A DNA stretch of 64,000 nucleotides, from positions 62,001 to 126,000 of the forward strand of contig NZ_BBIO01000004.1 in the NCBI RefSeq assembly GCF_000739695.1, given 5' to 3'. This DNA is from Tepidicaulis marinus (lineage in GTDB: Bacteria; Pseudomonadota; Alphaproteobacteria; Parvibaculales; Parvibaculaceae). The position numbers and the translations under genes were made by a program. Below are positions 43,205 to 51,684 of this stretch, piece by piece; positions within the stretch are counted from its first letter, which is position 1; every line of letters begins with the position of its first letter. The notes beneath the pieces are model-generated. The model had not been told where the DNA came from, ran no database searches, and saw only the letters and a program-made list of their open reading frames with translations.

Positions 43205-43239
43205 AAAAATGGCCCTGAAAGCTAAAGTTTCAAGGCCAT
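43205..43239 (-). terminator. terminator of clpX
   Basis: On the minus strand ATGGCCTTGAAA, 7-base loop, TTTCAGGGCCAT then TTTTTC: a 12-bp stem with one G-U pair and a U-run, about 35 bases after the clpX stop codon. Confidence 0.85.
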
Positions 43240-43270
43240 CTTCCAGATTATGGAAAATTTCAACCGCGGC

Positions 43271-44545
43271 CTATGAGGCGCTCGATTCCATGTCGCCCTT
43301 GCGTTCGGCATAGATGAAAAGCGGACGGGCTTTTCCTTCCACGACCTCGGCGGAGATAACGACCTCCTCCACCCCTTCCAGAGCGGGAAGCTCGAACATC
43401 GTATCGAGCAGAATGCCCTCCAAAATGGAGCGCAGCCCGCGCGCGCCGGTTTTGCGTTCGATCGCCTTTTTGGCAATCGCCACCAGCGCCTCGTCGGAGA
43501 AGGTCAGGCTGACATTCTCCATCTCGAAAAGCCGCTGATACTGGCGCACGAGCGCGTTTTTCGGCTCGGTGAGAATCTTCACCAGCGCATCCTCATCGAG
43601 ATCGCGCAGCGTGGCGATCACGGGCATACGGCCGACGAATTCGGGAATGAGACCGAATTTGAGCAGATCTTCCGGCTCCAGTTCCTGCAGCAGATCGCCG
43701 GCGCGCCGCTCGTCCGATGCCTGCACCTTGGCGCCGAAGCCGATGGCCGAGCCTTTGCCGCGCTGGGCGATGATGCGTTCAAGACCGGCGAAAGCGCCGC
43801 CGCAGATGAAGAGGATATTGGTCGTGTCCACCTGCAGGAATTCCTGCTGCGGATGCTTGCGCCCTCCTTGCGGGGGAACGGAAGCGACCGTGCCTTCCAT
43901 GATCTTCAGCAGCGCCTGCTGCACGCCCTCGCCCGAGACGTCCCGCGTGATGGAGGGATTGTCGGACTTGCGCGAAATCTTGTCCACTTCGTCGATATAG
44001 ACGATGCCGCGCTGGGCGCGGTCGACATTGTAATCGGCTGCCTGCAGGAGCTTGAGAATGATGTTCTCCACATCCTCGCCCACATAACCGGCTTCCGTCA
44101 GCGTCGTCGCATCGGCCATGGTGAAGGGCACATCGATGATGCGCGCCAGGGTTTGGGCCAGCAGCGTCTTGCCGCAGCCGGTCGGGCCGATCAGCATGAT
44201 GTTGGACTTGGCCAGTTCCACGTCCGAATTCTTGGCGGCGTGGTTGAGGCGCTTGTAGTGATTGTGAACTGCCACGGCGAGCACGCGCTTGGCGTCCTCC
44301 TGGCCGATCACATAATCGTCCAGCACATCCTTGATTTCCTGGGGCGTCGGCACGCCGTCGCGCGACTTCACGAGAGAGCTTTTGTTCTCCTCGCGGATAA
44401 TATCCATGCAAAGCTCAACGCATTCATCGCAGATGAACACCGTCGGCCCTGCGATAAGCTTGCGCACTTCGTGCTGGCTCTTCCCACAGAAAGAACAGTA
44501 AAGGGTGTTCTTGGAATCGCCGCTACCGCCGCTGACTTTGCTCAT
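43271..44545 (-). CDS. clpX: ATP-dependent Clp protease ATP-binding subunit ClpX
   Basis: AAA+ unfoldase that feeds ClpP; in alphaproteobacteria it clears CtrA and other cell-cycle proteins. The 424-residue product has the zinc domain [15 protein letters not shown] ... [10 protein letters not shown] (four Cys), Walker [13 protein letters not shown] near residue 120, Walker [14 protein letters not shown], and the ClpP-docking loop IGF (SAIGFGAKV). Start [17 protein letters not shown] with AAGGAG upstream. Confidence 0.98.
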   Translation of the reverse strand: MSKVSGGSGDSKNTLYCSFCGKSQHEVRKLIAGPTVFICDECVELCMDIIREENKSSLVKSRDGVPTPQEIKDVLDDYVIGQEDAKRVLAVAVHNHYKRLNHAAKNSDVELAKSNIMLIGPTGCGKTLLAQTLARIIDVPFTMADATTLTEAGYVGEDVENIILKLLQAADYNVDRAQRGIVYIDEVDKISRKSDNPSITRDVSGEGVQQALLKIMEGTVASVPPQGGRKHPQQEFLQVDTTNILFICGGAFAGLERIIAQRGKGSAIGFGAKVQASDERRAGDLLQELEPEDLLKFGLIPEFVGRMPVIATLRDLDEDALVKILTEPKNALVRQYQRLFEMENVSLTFSDEALVAIAKKAIERKTGARGLRSILEGILLDTMFELPALEGVEEVVISAEVVEGKARPLFIYAERKGDMESSAS

Positions 44546-44591
44546 GAAAACTCCTTGGCCCCTTTCTTTCGGGTCTAAAGTCTGAGATTGA

Positions 44592-44627
44592 GGCCGGTTT
44601 GCCGCCTATTAAAGCCTGAAACCGGCC
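44592..44627 (-). other. hairpin in the clpP-clpX spacer
   Basis: GGCCGGTTT and AAACCGGCC form a perfect 9-bp stem with an 18-base loop, about 50 bases before the clpX start. There is no U-run after it. Farther upstream a short palindrome CCCAT-GAT-ATGGG (about 44649-44661) also lies in this 256-base spacer, which has no gene. Confidence 0.5.
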
Positions 44628-44801
44628 GCCAATCCAAAGATGACTACCCATGATATGGGCCGACTCATGGCCTCTGTCACCTTTAAGACATACGACCATG
44701 TTACGGGCGGAGGGATCAAGAATTCATTAATGGCTTATTCATCAAGTACTTAGCCACAATGGCGGTTTTCGTATTCCCGTCTTGATCGCGCTCCGTTCCC
44801 C

Positions 44802-45440
44802 TTATTTCTCTTCTTCGGCCAGACCGAAGGCTTCGCGCGTTTCGCCAACCTGGTCGATGATGCCGAATTCCTTGGCCCGTTCCGGCGACATGAAGTTGTC
44901 CCGCTCCAGCGCTTCCTTGACCGTGTCGAAGCTCTGGCCCGTGTGTTTCACGTAGATATTATAAAGACGATCCCGAAGGGAAATCGTTTCACGGGCGTGA
45001 ATCTCGATATCCGTGGCCTGGCCCTGATAGCCGCCAAGCGGCTGGTGCACCATGATGCGGGCATTGGGCAGGGCAAAGCGCATGTCCTTTTCGCCGGCAG
45101 CCAGCAAGAGCGAGCCCATGGAAGCGGCCTGGCCGATGCAGACGGTCGACACTTTCGGGCGTACATATTGCATCGTGTCGTAGATCGCCAAACCGCTCGT
45201 CACCACGCCGCCGGGCGAGTTGATATACATGGCGATTTCTTTTTTCGGATTGTCCGCTTCCAGAAACAGCAACTGCGCCGTGATCAGCGTGGCCATGTAG
45301 TCTTCCACCTGGCCGGTCACGAAGATGATGCGCTCTTTCAGCAGGCGCGAATAAATATCATAGGCGCGTTCGCCGCGGCTCGTCTGCTCGACGACCATGG
45401 GAACCAGCGTACTCATATAGGTATCGATCGGGTCTTTCAT
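44802..45440 (-). CDS. clpP: ATP-dependent Clp protease proteolytic subunit
   Basis: Serine protease that forms the double heptamer degraded-protein chamber for ClpX/ClpA. The 212-residue product has the catalytic Ser in [16 protein letters not shown] near residue 107 and His in [17 protein letters not shown] about 25 residues later, and the N-terminal propeptide-like start [20 protein letters not shown]. 256 bases separate it from clpX. tig, its usual upstream neighbour, lies 2.6 kb away, behind three unrelated genes. Confidence 0.98.
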   Translation of the reverse strand: MKDPIDTYMSTLVPMVVEQTSRGERAYDIYSRLLKERIIFVTGQVEDYMATLITAQLLFLEADNPKKEIAMYINSPGGVVTSGLAIYDTMQYVRPKVSTVCIGQAASMGSLLLAAGEKDMRFALPNARIMVHQPLGGYQGQATDIEIHARETISLRDRLYNIYVKHTGQSFDTVKEALERDNFMSPERAKEFGIIDQVGETREAFGLAEEEK

Positions 45441-45549
45441 CTATTTGTCCTGCCAGTCGATTGAGGGCGCACCGCTTGAGGGGAAGGGTTGAAGGACGCC
45501 ATCCCCGCCCTTCATTGAATAGTTCGATTCGGTAAATGGATCGTAGATC

Positions 45550-45577
45550 ACTATACCTCAAGGGGCGATCACGCAAA
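45550..45577 (-). promoter_or_regulatory. predicted promoter of clpP
   Basis: On the minus strand TATAGT (45550-45555) as -10 with TTTGCG 16 bases before it (45572-45577). A start near 45543 would give a leader of about 100 bases. I saw no clear heat-shock type promoter. Confidence 0.45.
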
Positions 45578-45656
45578 CTCGTGCACGATCCGGGCGGAAT
45601 CATGCAAAATAGCCCCTTAACAAGAAACCTAGCGCAAGTCATGTGAGGGAGACGCA

Positions 45657-46181
45657 ATGAAACCGGCATCCTCGACCTTTTCCATTCTGACCATGGGGTT
45701 ACTTGCCGGTGGCTTGCTGACCGGCTGCGGTTCGGACCGCCCGGACGGGCGTCTGCCGGGCGAGCCCATTGCCAATCCGAAGGAAACGGCGGTCTTGCGC
45801 GCCGATGCCAATGGCGACCGGCACGTCACCACCGCCGAATATGATGCCTATGTGCGCCAGTTCTTCATCGATACGGATACGAACGGCAGCGGTTATATCG
45901 ACGAAGATGAATGGAGCAAAGCCCAGGACGCCGCCGGCGGCTATGGCATCGCCCGGGCCGGATTTCTGGCCGTCGATCTGAACGGCGACGGGCGGATCAG
46001 CGTTTCCGAGCTGACCTCCCTGCCGCGGTTTGCGTTTTACGAAATCGATACGGACGGCGATGGCACGATCACACCGAAGGAACTTGCCGCCCTGCCCGCC
46101 ATTCGCGGCAAGGAACGCGGCGGTCTTGCCCGGCCGGACGGTTCGGAAGGACGCACGGGAGATCCCGGCCTGCCTTATTAG
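45657..46181 (+). CDS. EF-hand lipoprotein
   Basis: 174 residues. The start has a lipoprotein signal (LLAGGLLTGCGSDR, lipobox LTGC near residue 24). Four EF-hand-type loops follow: DANGDRHVTTAEY, DTDTNGSGYIDEDEW, DLNGDGRISVSEL and DTDGDGTITPKEL, each with Asp/Asn at the calcium positions and Glu at position 12. A periplasmic calcium-binding or sensing role is likely; partner unknown. GAGGGAGA precedes the ATG. It is convergent with ornithine decarboxylase and divergent from clpP, part of the insert between clpP and tig. Confidence 0.85.
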   Translation: MKPASSTFSILTMGLLAGGLLTGCGSDRPDGRLPGEPIANPKETAVLRADANGDRHVTTAEYDAYVRQFFIDTDTNGSGYIDEDEWSKAQDAAGGYGIARAGFLAVDLNGDGRISVSELTSLPRFAFYEIDTDGDGTITPKELAALPAIRGKERGGLARPDGSEGRTGDPGLPY

Positions 46182-46208
46182 AGGCAGACCGGACCCGTCA
46201 TCAGCCCT

Positions 46209-47474
46209 TTAGAGGCAAATCGTCCGCAGCGGCGGAAAGCCGTTGAAGTTCACGGCCGAGTAGCTCGAGGTATAAGCGCCGGTGCTCAGAATATGCACCT
46301 TGTCGCCGATATTGAGCGCGAGCGGCAGGTGATAATCGGCCTTGTCGTAGAGCACATCCGCGCTGTCGCAAGTCGGGCCGGCAATCACGACGGGGCCGGT
46401 GGCTGTGCCGTCATGCGCCGTACGCAGACGGTATTTGATCGCCTCGTCCATCGTCTCCGCGAGGCCGGAGAATTTTCCGATATCGAGGAAGACCCATCGC
46501 CGGCTGTCGGCGCTGCCCTTCGTGGAGATCAGCACGACTTCGGACTGGATGACACCGGCATCGCCGACCAGGCCGCGGCCCGGTTCGATGATGAGGCGCG
46601 GCCAGTCGTCGCCAAACTCTTTTTCCACCGCCGCGCGGATGATGCGGCCATATTCCATGAGCGCCGGCACATCGCGCTGATAGCGGGCGGGGAAACCGCC
46701 GCCAAGGTTCATCAGCGTCAGGCGGATGCCGGAACGCTCCAGCGCTTCGAAGACGCGGGCCGCGCGGGCGATCGCGTTCTCCCACTGCGCCAGATAGACC
46801 TGCTGCGAGCCGACATGAAAGGAAACACCGATCGGGTCCATGCCGAGATCGGCGGCGCGGCGAAGCAGCCGCACGGCTTCTTCATCCGGACAGCCGAATT
46901 TATGCGAGAGCGGCCAGTCGGCGCCCGCGCTGTCGGTCATCAGCAGGCGGCAGAAGACCTGCGCGCCCGGTGCGGCCTGCGCAAGTTTCAAGAGCTCGGC
47001 TTCACTGTCGAAAGCATAAAGCCGAACGCCTTTTTCGTAGGCATAGGCGATGTCGCGCAACTTCTTGATCGGGTTGCCGTAGGATATGCGCGAGGGATCG
47101 GCCCCGGCATTGAGGCAGAGATCGATCTCGGCAGGGCTTGCCACATCGAAATTCGAGCCATGGGCTTCGAGCCGCCCGATGACTTCCTCGGCCGGGTTCG
47201 CTTTCACCGCATAGAAGACTTCCGTCTCCGGCAGTGCCTGGCGCAAGCCCTCATAGGTGGAGGAGATGATATCGAGGTCGACGACCAGCACCGCCTCGTC
47301 ATGGACGTGGCTGGCCAGATAATGATCGACCTTGGCCGACAGGATCGGCTCCTTGCCGCCAGCGGCGGCATAGGCACCGAAGAGGTTCACCACCTCGGCG
47401 TCCAAATCGTGTTCGATATCGATATAAGTGGAATCAGGGCGCAGGACTGCCTCGCCCTCAGCGGTTGGTGACAT
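46209..47474 (-). CDS. ornithine/diaminopimelate-type decarboxylase, probable ornithine decarboxylase
   Basis: PLP enzyme of the fold-III (alanine racemase-like) decarboxylases; makes putrescine from ornithine. The 421-residue product has the PLP Lys in VFYAVKANPAEEVI near residue 90, GGGFPARY, EPGRGLVGDAG (phosphate site) and the specificity segment GPTCDSADVLYDKADY that marks the eukaryotic-like ornithine decarboxylases common in alphaproteobacteria. Lysine may also be a substrate. AAAGGG precedes ATG 47474; the 175-base upstream region could hold the speF leader known for this gene in the class. Confidence 0.88.
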   Translation of the reverse strand: MSPTAEGEAVLRPDSTYIDIEHDLDAEVVNLFGAYAAAGGKEPILSAKVDHYLASHVHDEAVLVVDLDIISSTYEGLRQALPETEVFYAVKANPAEEVIGRLEAHGSNFDVASPAEIDLCLNAGADPSRISYGNPIKKLRDIAYAYEKGVRLYAFDSEAELLKLAQAAPGAQVFCRLLMTDSAGADWPLSHKFGCPDEEAVRLLRRAADLGMDPIGVSFHVGSQQVYLAQWENAIARAARVFEALERSGIRLTLMNLGGGFPARYQRDVPALMEYGRIIRAAVEKEFGDDWPRLIIEPGRGLVGDAGVIQSEVVLISTKGSADSRRWVFLDIGKFSGLAETMDEAIKYRLRTAHDGTATGPVVIAGPTCDSADVLYDKADYHLPLALNIGDKVHILSTGAYTSSYSAVNFNGFPPLRTICL

Positions 47475-47649
47475 TCGTCAATCCCTTTCAAGCATGGCTG
47501 CCTTACAGCCAATCGTTCGAGAGGGACGCCTTCCGTCGTTGCTTAAACCATCCAGGGGCCAGAGGCACGTGCGTGTGCGTCGCGAAGGCGGGATGTAAAG
47601 CCGCCGCCCTCCAATTGCAAGCGGCATTTTCGTCAAAGCGCAAAAAACT

Positions 47650-47940
47650 TTATGACGGCTCGCCCGCCGGTTCCTCACCGGGGGCAAGATCACCGGGTAG
47701 CGGCAACCGGGCAAGATGAAACTCGCGCAGAACCCGGACGGTCGGCTTGGCGGCAAAGGCGAGACTGCCGGCCAGAAGCATCCAGGTGCCGGGTGTCATG
47801 AGCTGGGGGAAGAAGAAACAAATACTGCCCGCGACGAAGAACAGCGCGGCGGAAAAATCCACCAGCGTGAATATCCGCTCATAGCGGCCATAGACTTCCC
47901 GGTGGCGCGGCGTTGCCGTGTAGAGCCTGTTGTTGAACAT
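47650..47940 (-). CDS. YrhK domain membrane protein
   Basis: 96 residues with two membrane helices (FSAALFFVAGSICFFF and TPGTWMLLAGSLAFAA). The core YGRYERIFTLVDFSAAL, GSICFFFP and a short Arg-rich segment match the YrhK domain (PF14145). Ribosome-binding site AAGGAG lies seven bases before ATG 47940. It lies between trigger factor and ornithine decarboxylase on the same strand; function unknown. Confidence 0.8.
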   Translation of the reverse strand: MFNNRLYTATPRHREVYGRYERIFTLVDFSAALFFVAGSICFFFPQLMTPGTWMLLAGSLAFAAKPTVRVLREFHLARLPLPGDLAPGEEPAGEPS

Positions 47941-47988
47941 ATCCGATCTCCTTGGCGCTTTCGTCCCCTCACGGAGCTTCAAGAAGTC

Positions 47989-48017
47989 AAAAGCCCGGCG
48001 CGAAGGCCGGGCTTTTT
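47989..48017. terminator. bidirectional-type terminator of tig
   Basis: AAAAGCCCGG, 8-base loop, CCGGGCTTTT: a perfect 10-bp stem with U-runs on both strands, about 25 bases after the tig stop codon. Confidence 0.9.
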
Positions 48018-48042
48018 CATCGTAAGATCAAGGGATTGAGTC

Positions 48043-49608
48043 TCAATCCTCGTCTTTTTTCTTGGCCGCGGTCTTCTTTGCAGCCGTCTTCTTGGTTGCG
48101 GTTTTCTTGGCCGCCGTTTTCTTCTTGGCGGCGGGCTTCTTCTCGCCCTCGTCGCCTTCGTCTTTCTTCGCGGCGGTCTTCTTGGCAGCCGTTTTCTTTT
48201 TAGCGGCCGGCTTTTTCTTCTCGCCGTGATCGTGGTCGTGGTCATGATCATGGTCGTGATCATGGTCGTGATCATGCTCGTCCTGCATGCTGGCCAGCAG
48301 CTCGTCCTTGGAGACGGGCTTTTCGGTCACATCGGCCAGTTCCAGGATGAAGTCGACGACCTTCTCCTCGAAAAGCGGCGCGCGGATCTGGGCAATCGCC
48401 TGCGGGGTCTTGGTGAAATACTCATAGACCTGGCGTTCCTGGCCCGGGAACTGGCGCGCGCGCTCGGCGATCGCCTGGTTCACCTCGGCATCCTGCACCT
48501 GGATCTTGTTCTTCTCGCCCACTTCGGCAAGCACCAGGCCAAGGCGCACGCGGCGCTCGGCAATGCCTTTATATTCCTCGCGCAGCTTGTCTTCCGGCTC
48601 GTCCGCATCGGCAACGGTCTTGCCCTGATGCTCCAGCTCATGCTCGAACTGCTGCCAGATCTGCTCGAACTCCTGCTCGACCAGCGTCGGCGGCAGTTCG
48701 AAAGAATGCAGCGCATCAAGCTCGTCGAGCAGCACCCGCTTCACGTTTTCACGGGAAACGCGGTCGTAGTCTTTCTTGATCTGCTCTTCGATGGCCTCGC
48801 GCAGCTTCTCGAAATTCTCCATGCCGAAGCGCTGGGCGAATTCATCATCGAGCTTGGCGGCGGCCGGGGCCTGCACTTCCTTCACCTTCACCTCGAAGAC
48901 CGCATCTTTGCCCGCCAGGTGTTCGGCGCCGTATTCTTCCGGGAAGGTGACTTTCACTTCCACGTCCTGGCCGGCTTCCGTGCCCAGAAGCTGATCTTCG
49001 AAGCCGGGAATGAATTGGCCGGAGCCGAGGACGAGACGGGCGTCTTCCGCAGCGCCCCCTTCGAAGGGCTCACCATCCAGCTTGCCGACGAAATCGATCA
49101 CGACCTGGTCTTTTTCCTCGGCCTTGCCGTCTTTCTTCTCGTAGGAAACCTGCTGCTCGGCCAGACGGTCGATCGCTTCTTTAACGTCGTCTTCGGGCAC
49201 TTCGGCCACCGGACGCTCCAGCTTCACTTTAGAGAAATCGGCCAGCTCGATTTCCGGCACGATCTCGAAGCTCATCTTGAAGACGAGGTCGGCCTTGCCT
49301 TCGACCATCGGCTCGACTTCACCCTCGATATCGATCGAAGGTTGAAGAGCCGGGCGCAAGCCCTTGTCTTCCAAAGCTTTTTGACTGCTCTCAGAAACCG
49401 TCTGCTGGATAACTTCCGTCATCACCTGCTTGCCGAAGGTCCGGCGCAGATGGCTCATCGGCACCTTGCCGGGGCGGAAGCCTTTCAGCCGCACTTGCCC
49501 TTTGAGCTCTTCGAGCTTGGCGGACAATTTGTCTTCGAGGTCCTGCGCCCCAACCGTAATTGTCAGCTCGCGCTTCAGACCGTCTGCACTGGATTCGGTG
49601 ACCTGCAT
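48043..49608 (-). CDS. tig: trigger factor with a His/Asp and Lys/Ala tail
   Basis: Ribosome-bound chaperone and peptidyl-prolyl isomerase. The ribosome-binding motif appears as LKGFRPGKVPMSHLRRTFGK near residue 45; the FKBP domain follows around QVVIDFVGKLDGEPFEGG, then the helical chaperone arms. At 521 residues it is some 75 longer than usual: after residue 445 there are nine His alternating with Asp, then repeats of KKTAAKKTAA type to the end. The tail is low-complexity, basic and metal-binding in appearance. 68 bases downstream of tRNA-Leu. Confidence 0.96.
   Translation of the reverse strand: MQVTESSADGLKRELTITVGAQDLEDKLSAKLEELKGQVRLKGFRPGKVPMSHLRRTFGKQVMTEVIQQTVSESSQKALEDKGLRPALQPSIDIEGEVEPMVEGKADLVFKMSFEIVPEIELADFSKVKLERPVAEVPEDDVKEAIDRLAEQQVSYEKKDGKAEEKDQVVIDFVGKLDGEPFEGGAAEDARLVLGSGQFIPGFEDQLLGTEAGQDVEVKVTFPEEYGAEHLAGKDAVFEVKVKEVQAPAAAKLDDEFAQRFGMENFEKLREAIEEQIKKDYDRVSRENVKRVLLDELDALHSFELPPTLVEQEFEQIWQQFEHELEHQGKTVADADEPEDKLREEYKGIAERRVRLGLVLAEVGEKNKIQVQDAEVNQAIAERARQFPGQERQVYEYFTKTPQAIAQIRAPLFEEKVVDFILELADVTEKPVSKDELLASMQDEHDHDHDHDHDHDHDHDHGEKKKPAAKKKTAAKKTAAKKDEGDEGEKKPAAKKKTAAKKTATKKTAAKKTAAKKKDED
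48047..48290 (-). repeat. low-complexity tail of tig: His-Asp and Lys-Ala repeats
   Basis: Tandem GAT/GAC-CAT/CAC codon pairs (about 48233-48285) encode the His-Asp run, and AAG-AAG-ACG-GCC type codons (48050-48225) encode the Lys/Ala repeats. It is coding sequence, in frame to the stop, and could vary in length by slippage or recombination. Confidence 0.8.
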
Positions 49609-49676
49609 CTCTTCTCTTATCCATTTTGGCTGCCGGGGAGACTGTCTCGGCTTTTCGCCGCCTTACCGCTTTCGTG

Positions 49677-49761
49677 TGGTGCGGGTGGAGGGACTTGAAC
49701 CCCCACGCCTTGCGGCACGAGAACCTAAATCTCGCGTGTCTACCAATTCCACCACACCCGC
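49677..49761 (-). tRNA. tRNA-Leu (anticodon TAG)
   Basis: 85 nt with encoded CCA and long variable arm. Acceptor GCGGGTG/CACCCGC, anticodon stem CGAGA/TCTCG around loop TTTAGGT (anticodon TAG), variable-arm stem GCCGCAAGGC, T arm GGGGG-TTCAAGT-CCCTC. It lies just upstream of tig on the same strand with no terminator between. The 170 bases upstream (49762-49931) show no gene. Confidence 0.96.
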
Positions 49762-49931
49762 AATGGCACGAAAAGACGGCGCAATCCCGCCCGGGGAGCC
49801 CCCCGCGATCCGGGCGGCTCCTTGGAAATTGGCGCCCTCTATAGCAAGGGCGCCGGGCTATGGCCAGAGAAATACTAAGAGAATTGGCGCCTCCCGGGCT
49901 CCGGGAAGCGCCTTTTGCGCCTATGGCACAG

Positions 49932-50906
49932 CTATGGGCGCGCGTTGCGGGAAAAATCGTAGGTCTTGAGCCGCCCGGTGCGCTTGGCCCAGCGATAGAC
50001 GGAGGCTCCGGCCGGGTTCTGATGCAGCCAAAGCGCCTTCGGAAAGCCTTCCAGATTGGGAATCCAAAACCGGTCCGGCGGGGCTTTTTTGGGCGAGGTG
50101 GCGCCGAGCTCGATCTCACCGCCGACAATGCCCGCCCCTTCGGTGTAATGACGCCGGGCGACCACCGCCCCTTCCCCATCAATAATCTGCGTCTCGCCCA
50201 TAAGCTGGGTGCGGGTGGGCACGGAAATGCGCGTGCCCGGCAGCACCAGGAAACCGCCTTCGAGCATGCCCGTATGGCCTGCATGGAGCAGCGGCGCGCC
50301 AACGAGGGAAGCAAAGCGCGGCGGGGTAATCTCCATGGCCTTGCCATTGGCCTTGTGAAAGCGCCGCTCGAAGGATTTCCAGAAATTCCAGCCGGGCGCG
50401 CTCCACCAATGCGAGCCCGTCATCATCAACCCCACCTTGCCCGCCAAGCGGCGCACGGTCGCGGTGCGGATCAGCTCCCAGCAAACGGCCGTGCCGACCG
50501 GGCCCATCGCGGTTTCGAAATACCCGTCATCGCTGCCGCCCGTATAGAAGGCGTTTTCGACCATGGTGGGCCGGTCTTTGTCATGGCGGTGCACGGTGCC
50601 GTCCGGCTCGACCAGCGTATAGGTGTTGTAGACATCGCCGTCGCGCATCTCCAGATAGGAGCCGCCGATCATCGCGCCATATTTTGCGGCCTTGGCTTTG
50701 AGCATATCGAGGGCGGGGTTTTCCGGCGGCAGCGAGCATTCGAACAGCCGCTCGTCATAGACGATGCGGGTGGTGAAGAACTCCGGCAGCGCGATGATTT
50801 CCGCCCCCTTCGATCCAGCTTCATCGATGAGGCGGCTGGCCTGGTCGATGTTGAAATTCAGATCGGCGACTTTCGCTTCCATCTGGATTGCGGCAACGCG
50901 TGTCAT
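49932..50906 (-). CDS. carbon-nitrogen hydrolase (nitrilase superfamily)
   Basis: Cytosolic amidase/nitrilase-fold enzyme; the substrate is not predictable. The 324-residue product has the Glu-Lys-Cys triad: IIALPEFFTTRIV (Glu near 42), TVHRHDKDRPTMVENAFY (Lys near 110) and GPVGTAVCWELIRTATVRRL (Cys near 146). The C-terminus is Trp/Pro-rich. Of two adjacent ATGs, the second (50906) has the better distance to GGAGGG; 50909 is also possible. It stands alone between tRNA-Leu and the acetyltransferase. Confidence 0.88.
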   Translation of the reverse strand: MTRVAAIQMEAKVADLNFNIDQASRLIDEAGSKGAEIIALPEFFTTRIVYDERLFECSLPPENPALDMLKAKAAKYGAMIGGSYLEMRDGDVYNTYTLVEPDGTVHRHDKDRPTMVENAFYTGGSDDGYFETAMGPVGTAVCWELIRTATVRRLAGKVGLMMTGSHWWSAPGWNFWKSFERRFHKANGKAMEITPPRFASLVGAPLLHAGHTGMLEGGFLVLPGTRISVPTRTQLMGETQIIDGEGAVVARRHYTEGAGIVGGEIELGATSPKKAPPDRFWIPNLEGFPKALWLHQNPAGASVYRWAKRTGRLKTYDFSRNARP

Positions 50907-51066
50907 CATATCCCTCCCAATACCGGCCCTTCCGCGCAGCCAATGCCGGCGCGGCAGACCTGTTTTCTCCTCAAAGACAGCTTGTCACTTAAGGAAGAGA
51001 GGGTGCGGTCACATTTTCTCTATCTGCGCAGGGCGCAGAAAACGGGAGATTGCGGAAGATGCGCTC

Positions 51067-51564
51067 TTAAAGAGCCCGCTCCATCCAAAGCACGTCCCAG
51101 TACCGCCCAAACTTGCGGCCTACCTCACGGAACAGGCCCGCCTCTTCAAACCCCATGGCCCGGTGGAGGGCGCAGGAGGCTTCATTCGGGAGCGTGATTC
51201 CGGCAAGGGCGCGGTGCGTGTCCGCCTGCCCGATCTCGCCGAGCAGCCTTTCATAAAGCGCCCGGCCGAGCCCCGCCCCTTGCGCCGCCGGGTCGAGATA
51301 GATGCTCACTTCGACGGAGGTATCATAGGCCTGTTTAGGGCGGAAGGGCATGGAACAGGCCCAGCCCAGCGTTTGGCCCTCCCGCTCGGCGACGAAACAC
51401 TGATAACGGCCCTTATCGGTGAAAAGCGAAAACCAGTCCGCCTTGCGCGCGGCCAGTGTCTTTTCCTCGATATCGAAGGTGATGGGCGTCTCGCGGATAT
51501 AATGATTGTAGATGCGAAGAAGCGCGGGAAGGTCCGCCTCTTTTACATGGCGTATGACGGTCAT
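51067..51564 (-). CDS. GNAT acetyltransferase, phosphinothricin acetyltransferase-like
   Basis: 165-residue N-acetyltransferase. RIYNHYIRETPITFDIEE near the start and VEVSIYLDPAAQGAGLGRAL (acetyl-CoA P-loop, Q-G-x-G-x-G type) followed by NEASCALHRAMGFEEAGLFR match the Pat/Bar group, which acetylates phosphinothricin, methionine sulfoximine or similar amines. Not linked to a resistance island here, so a housekeeping or detoxification role is more likely. Confidence 0.88.
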   Translation of the reverse strand: MTVIRHVKEADLPALLRIYNHYIRETPITFDIEEKTLAARKADWFSLFTDKGRYQCFVAEREGQTLGWACSMPFRPKQAYDTSVEVSIYLDPAAQGAGLGRALYERLLGEIGQADTHRALAGITLPNEASCALHRAMGFEEAGLFREVGRKFGRYWDVLWMERAL

Positions 51565-51586
51565 GGGGGCCGCGCTCTTTCAGCTT

Positions 51587-51636
51587 GTCTGTCTTTCTTG
51601 GGCACCCGCCGCAAGACGGGTCCCCACAGGACAGAC
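51587..51636. repeat. long imperfect palindrome upstream of the acetyltransferase
   Basis: GTCTGTC ... GACAGAC (perfect 7-bp arms) enclose a second stem, TGGG-c-ACCCG / CGGGT-c-CCCA, around an 8-base loop: about 16 paired bases in 50. No U-run. It resembles the intergenic palindromes common in alphaproteobacterial genomes but is not the same sequence as the element at 58431-58576. Confidence 0.5.
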
Positions 51637-51684
51637 TATCCGATCGAGCCATGGGAGGGTAAAGGGGAAAGACGGAATAGGGCC

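Noticed and set aside
48225-48290. Tandem repeat array in the tig tail taken for a CRISPR or microsatellite
   Set aside because: It is in frame, codes for alternating His and Asp, and has no spacer/repeat pattern; it is coding sequence.
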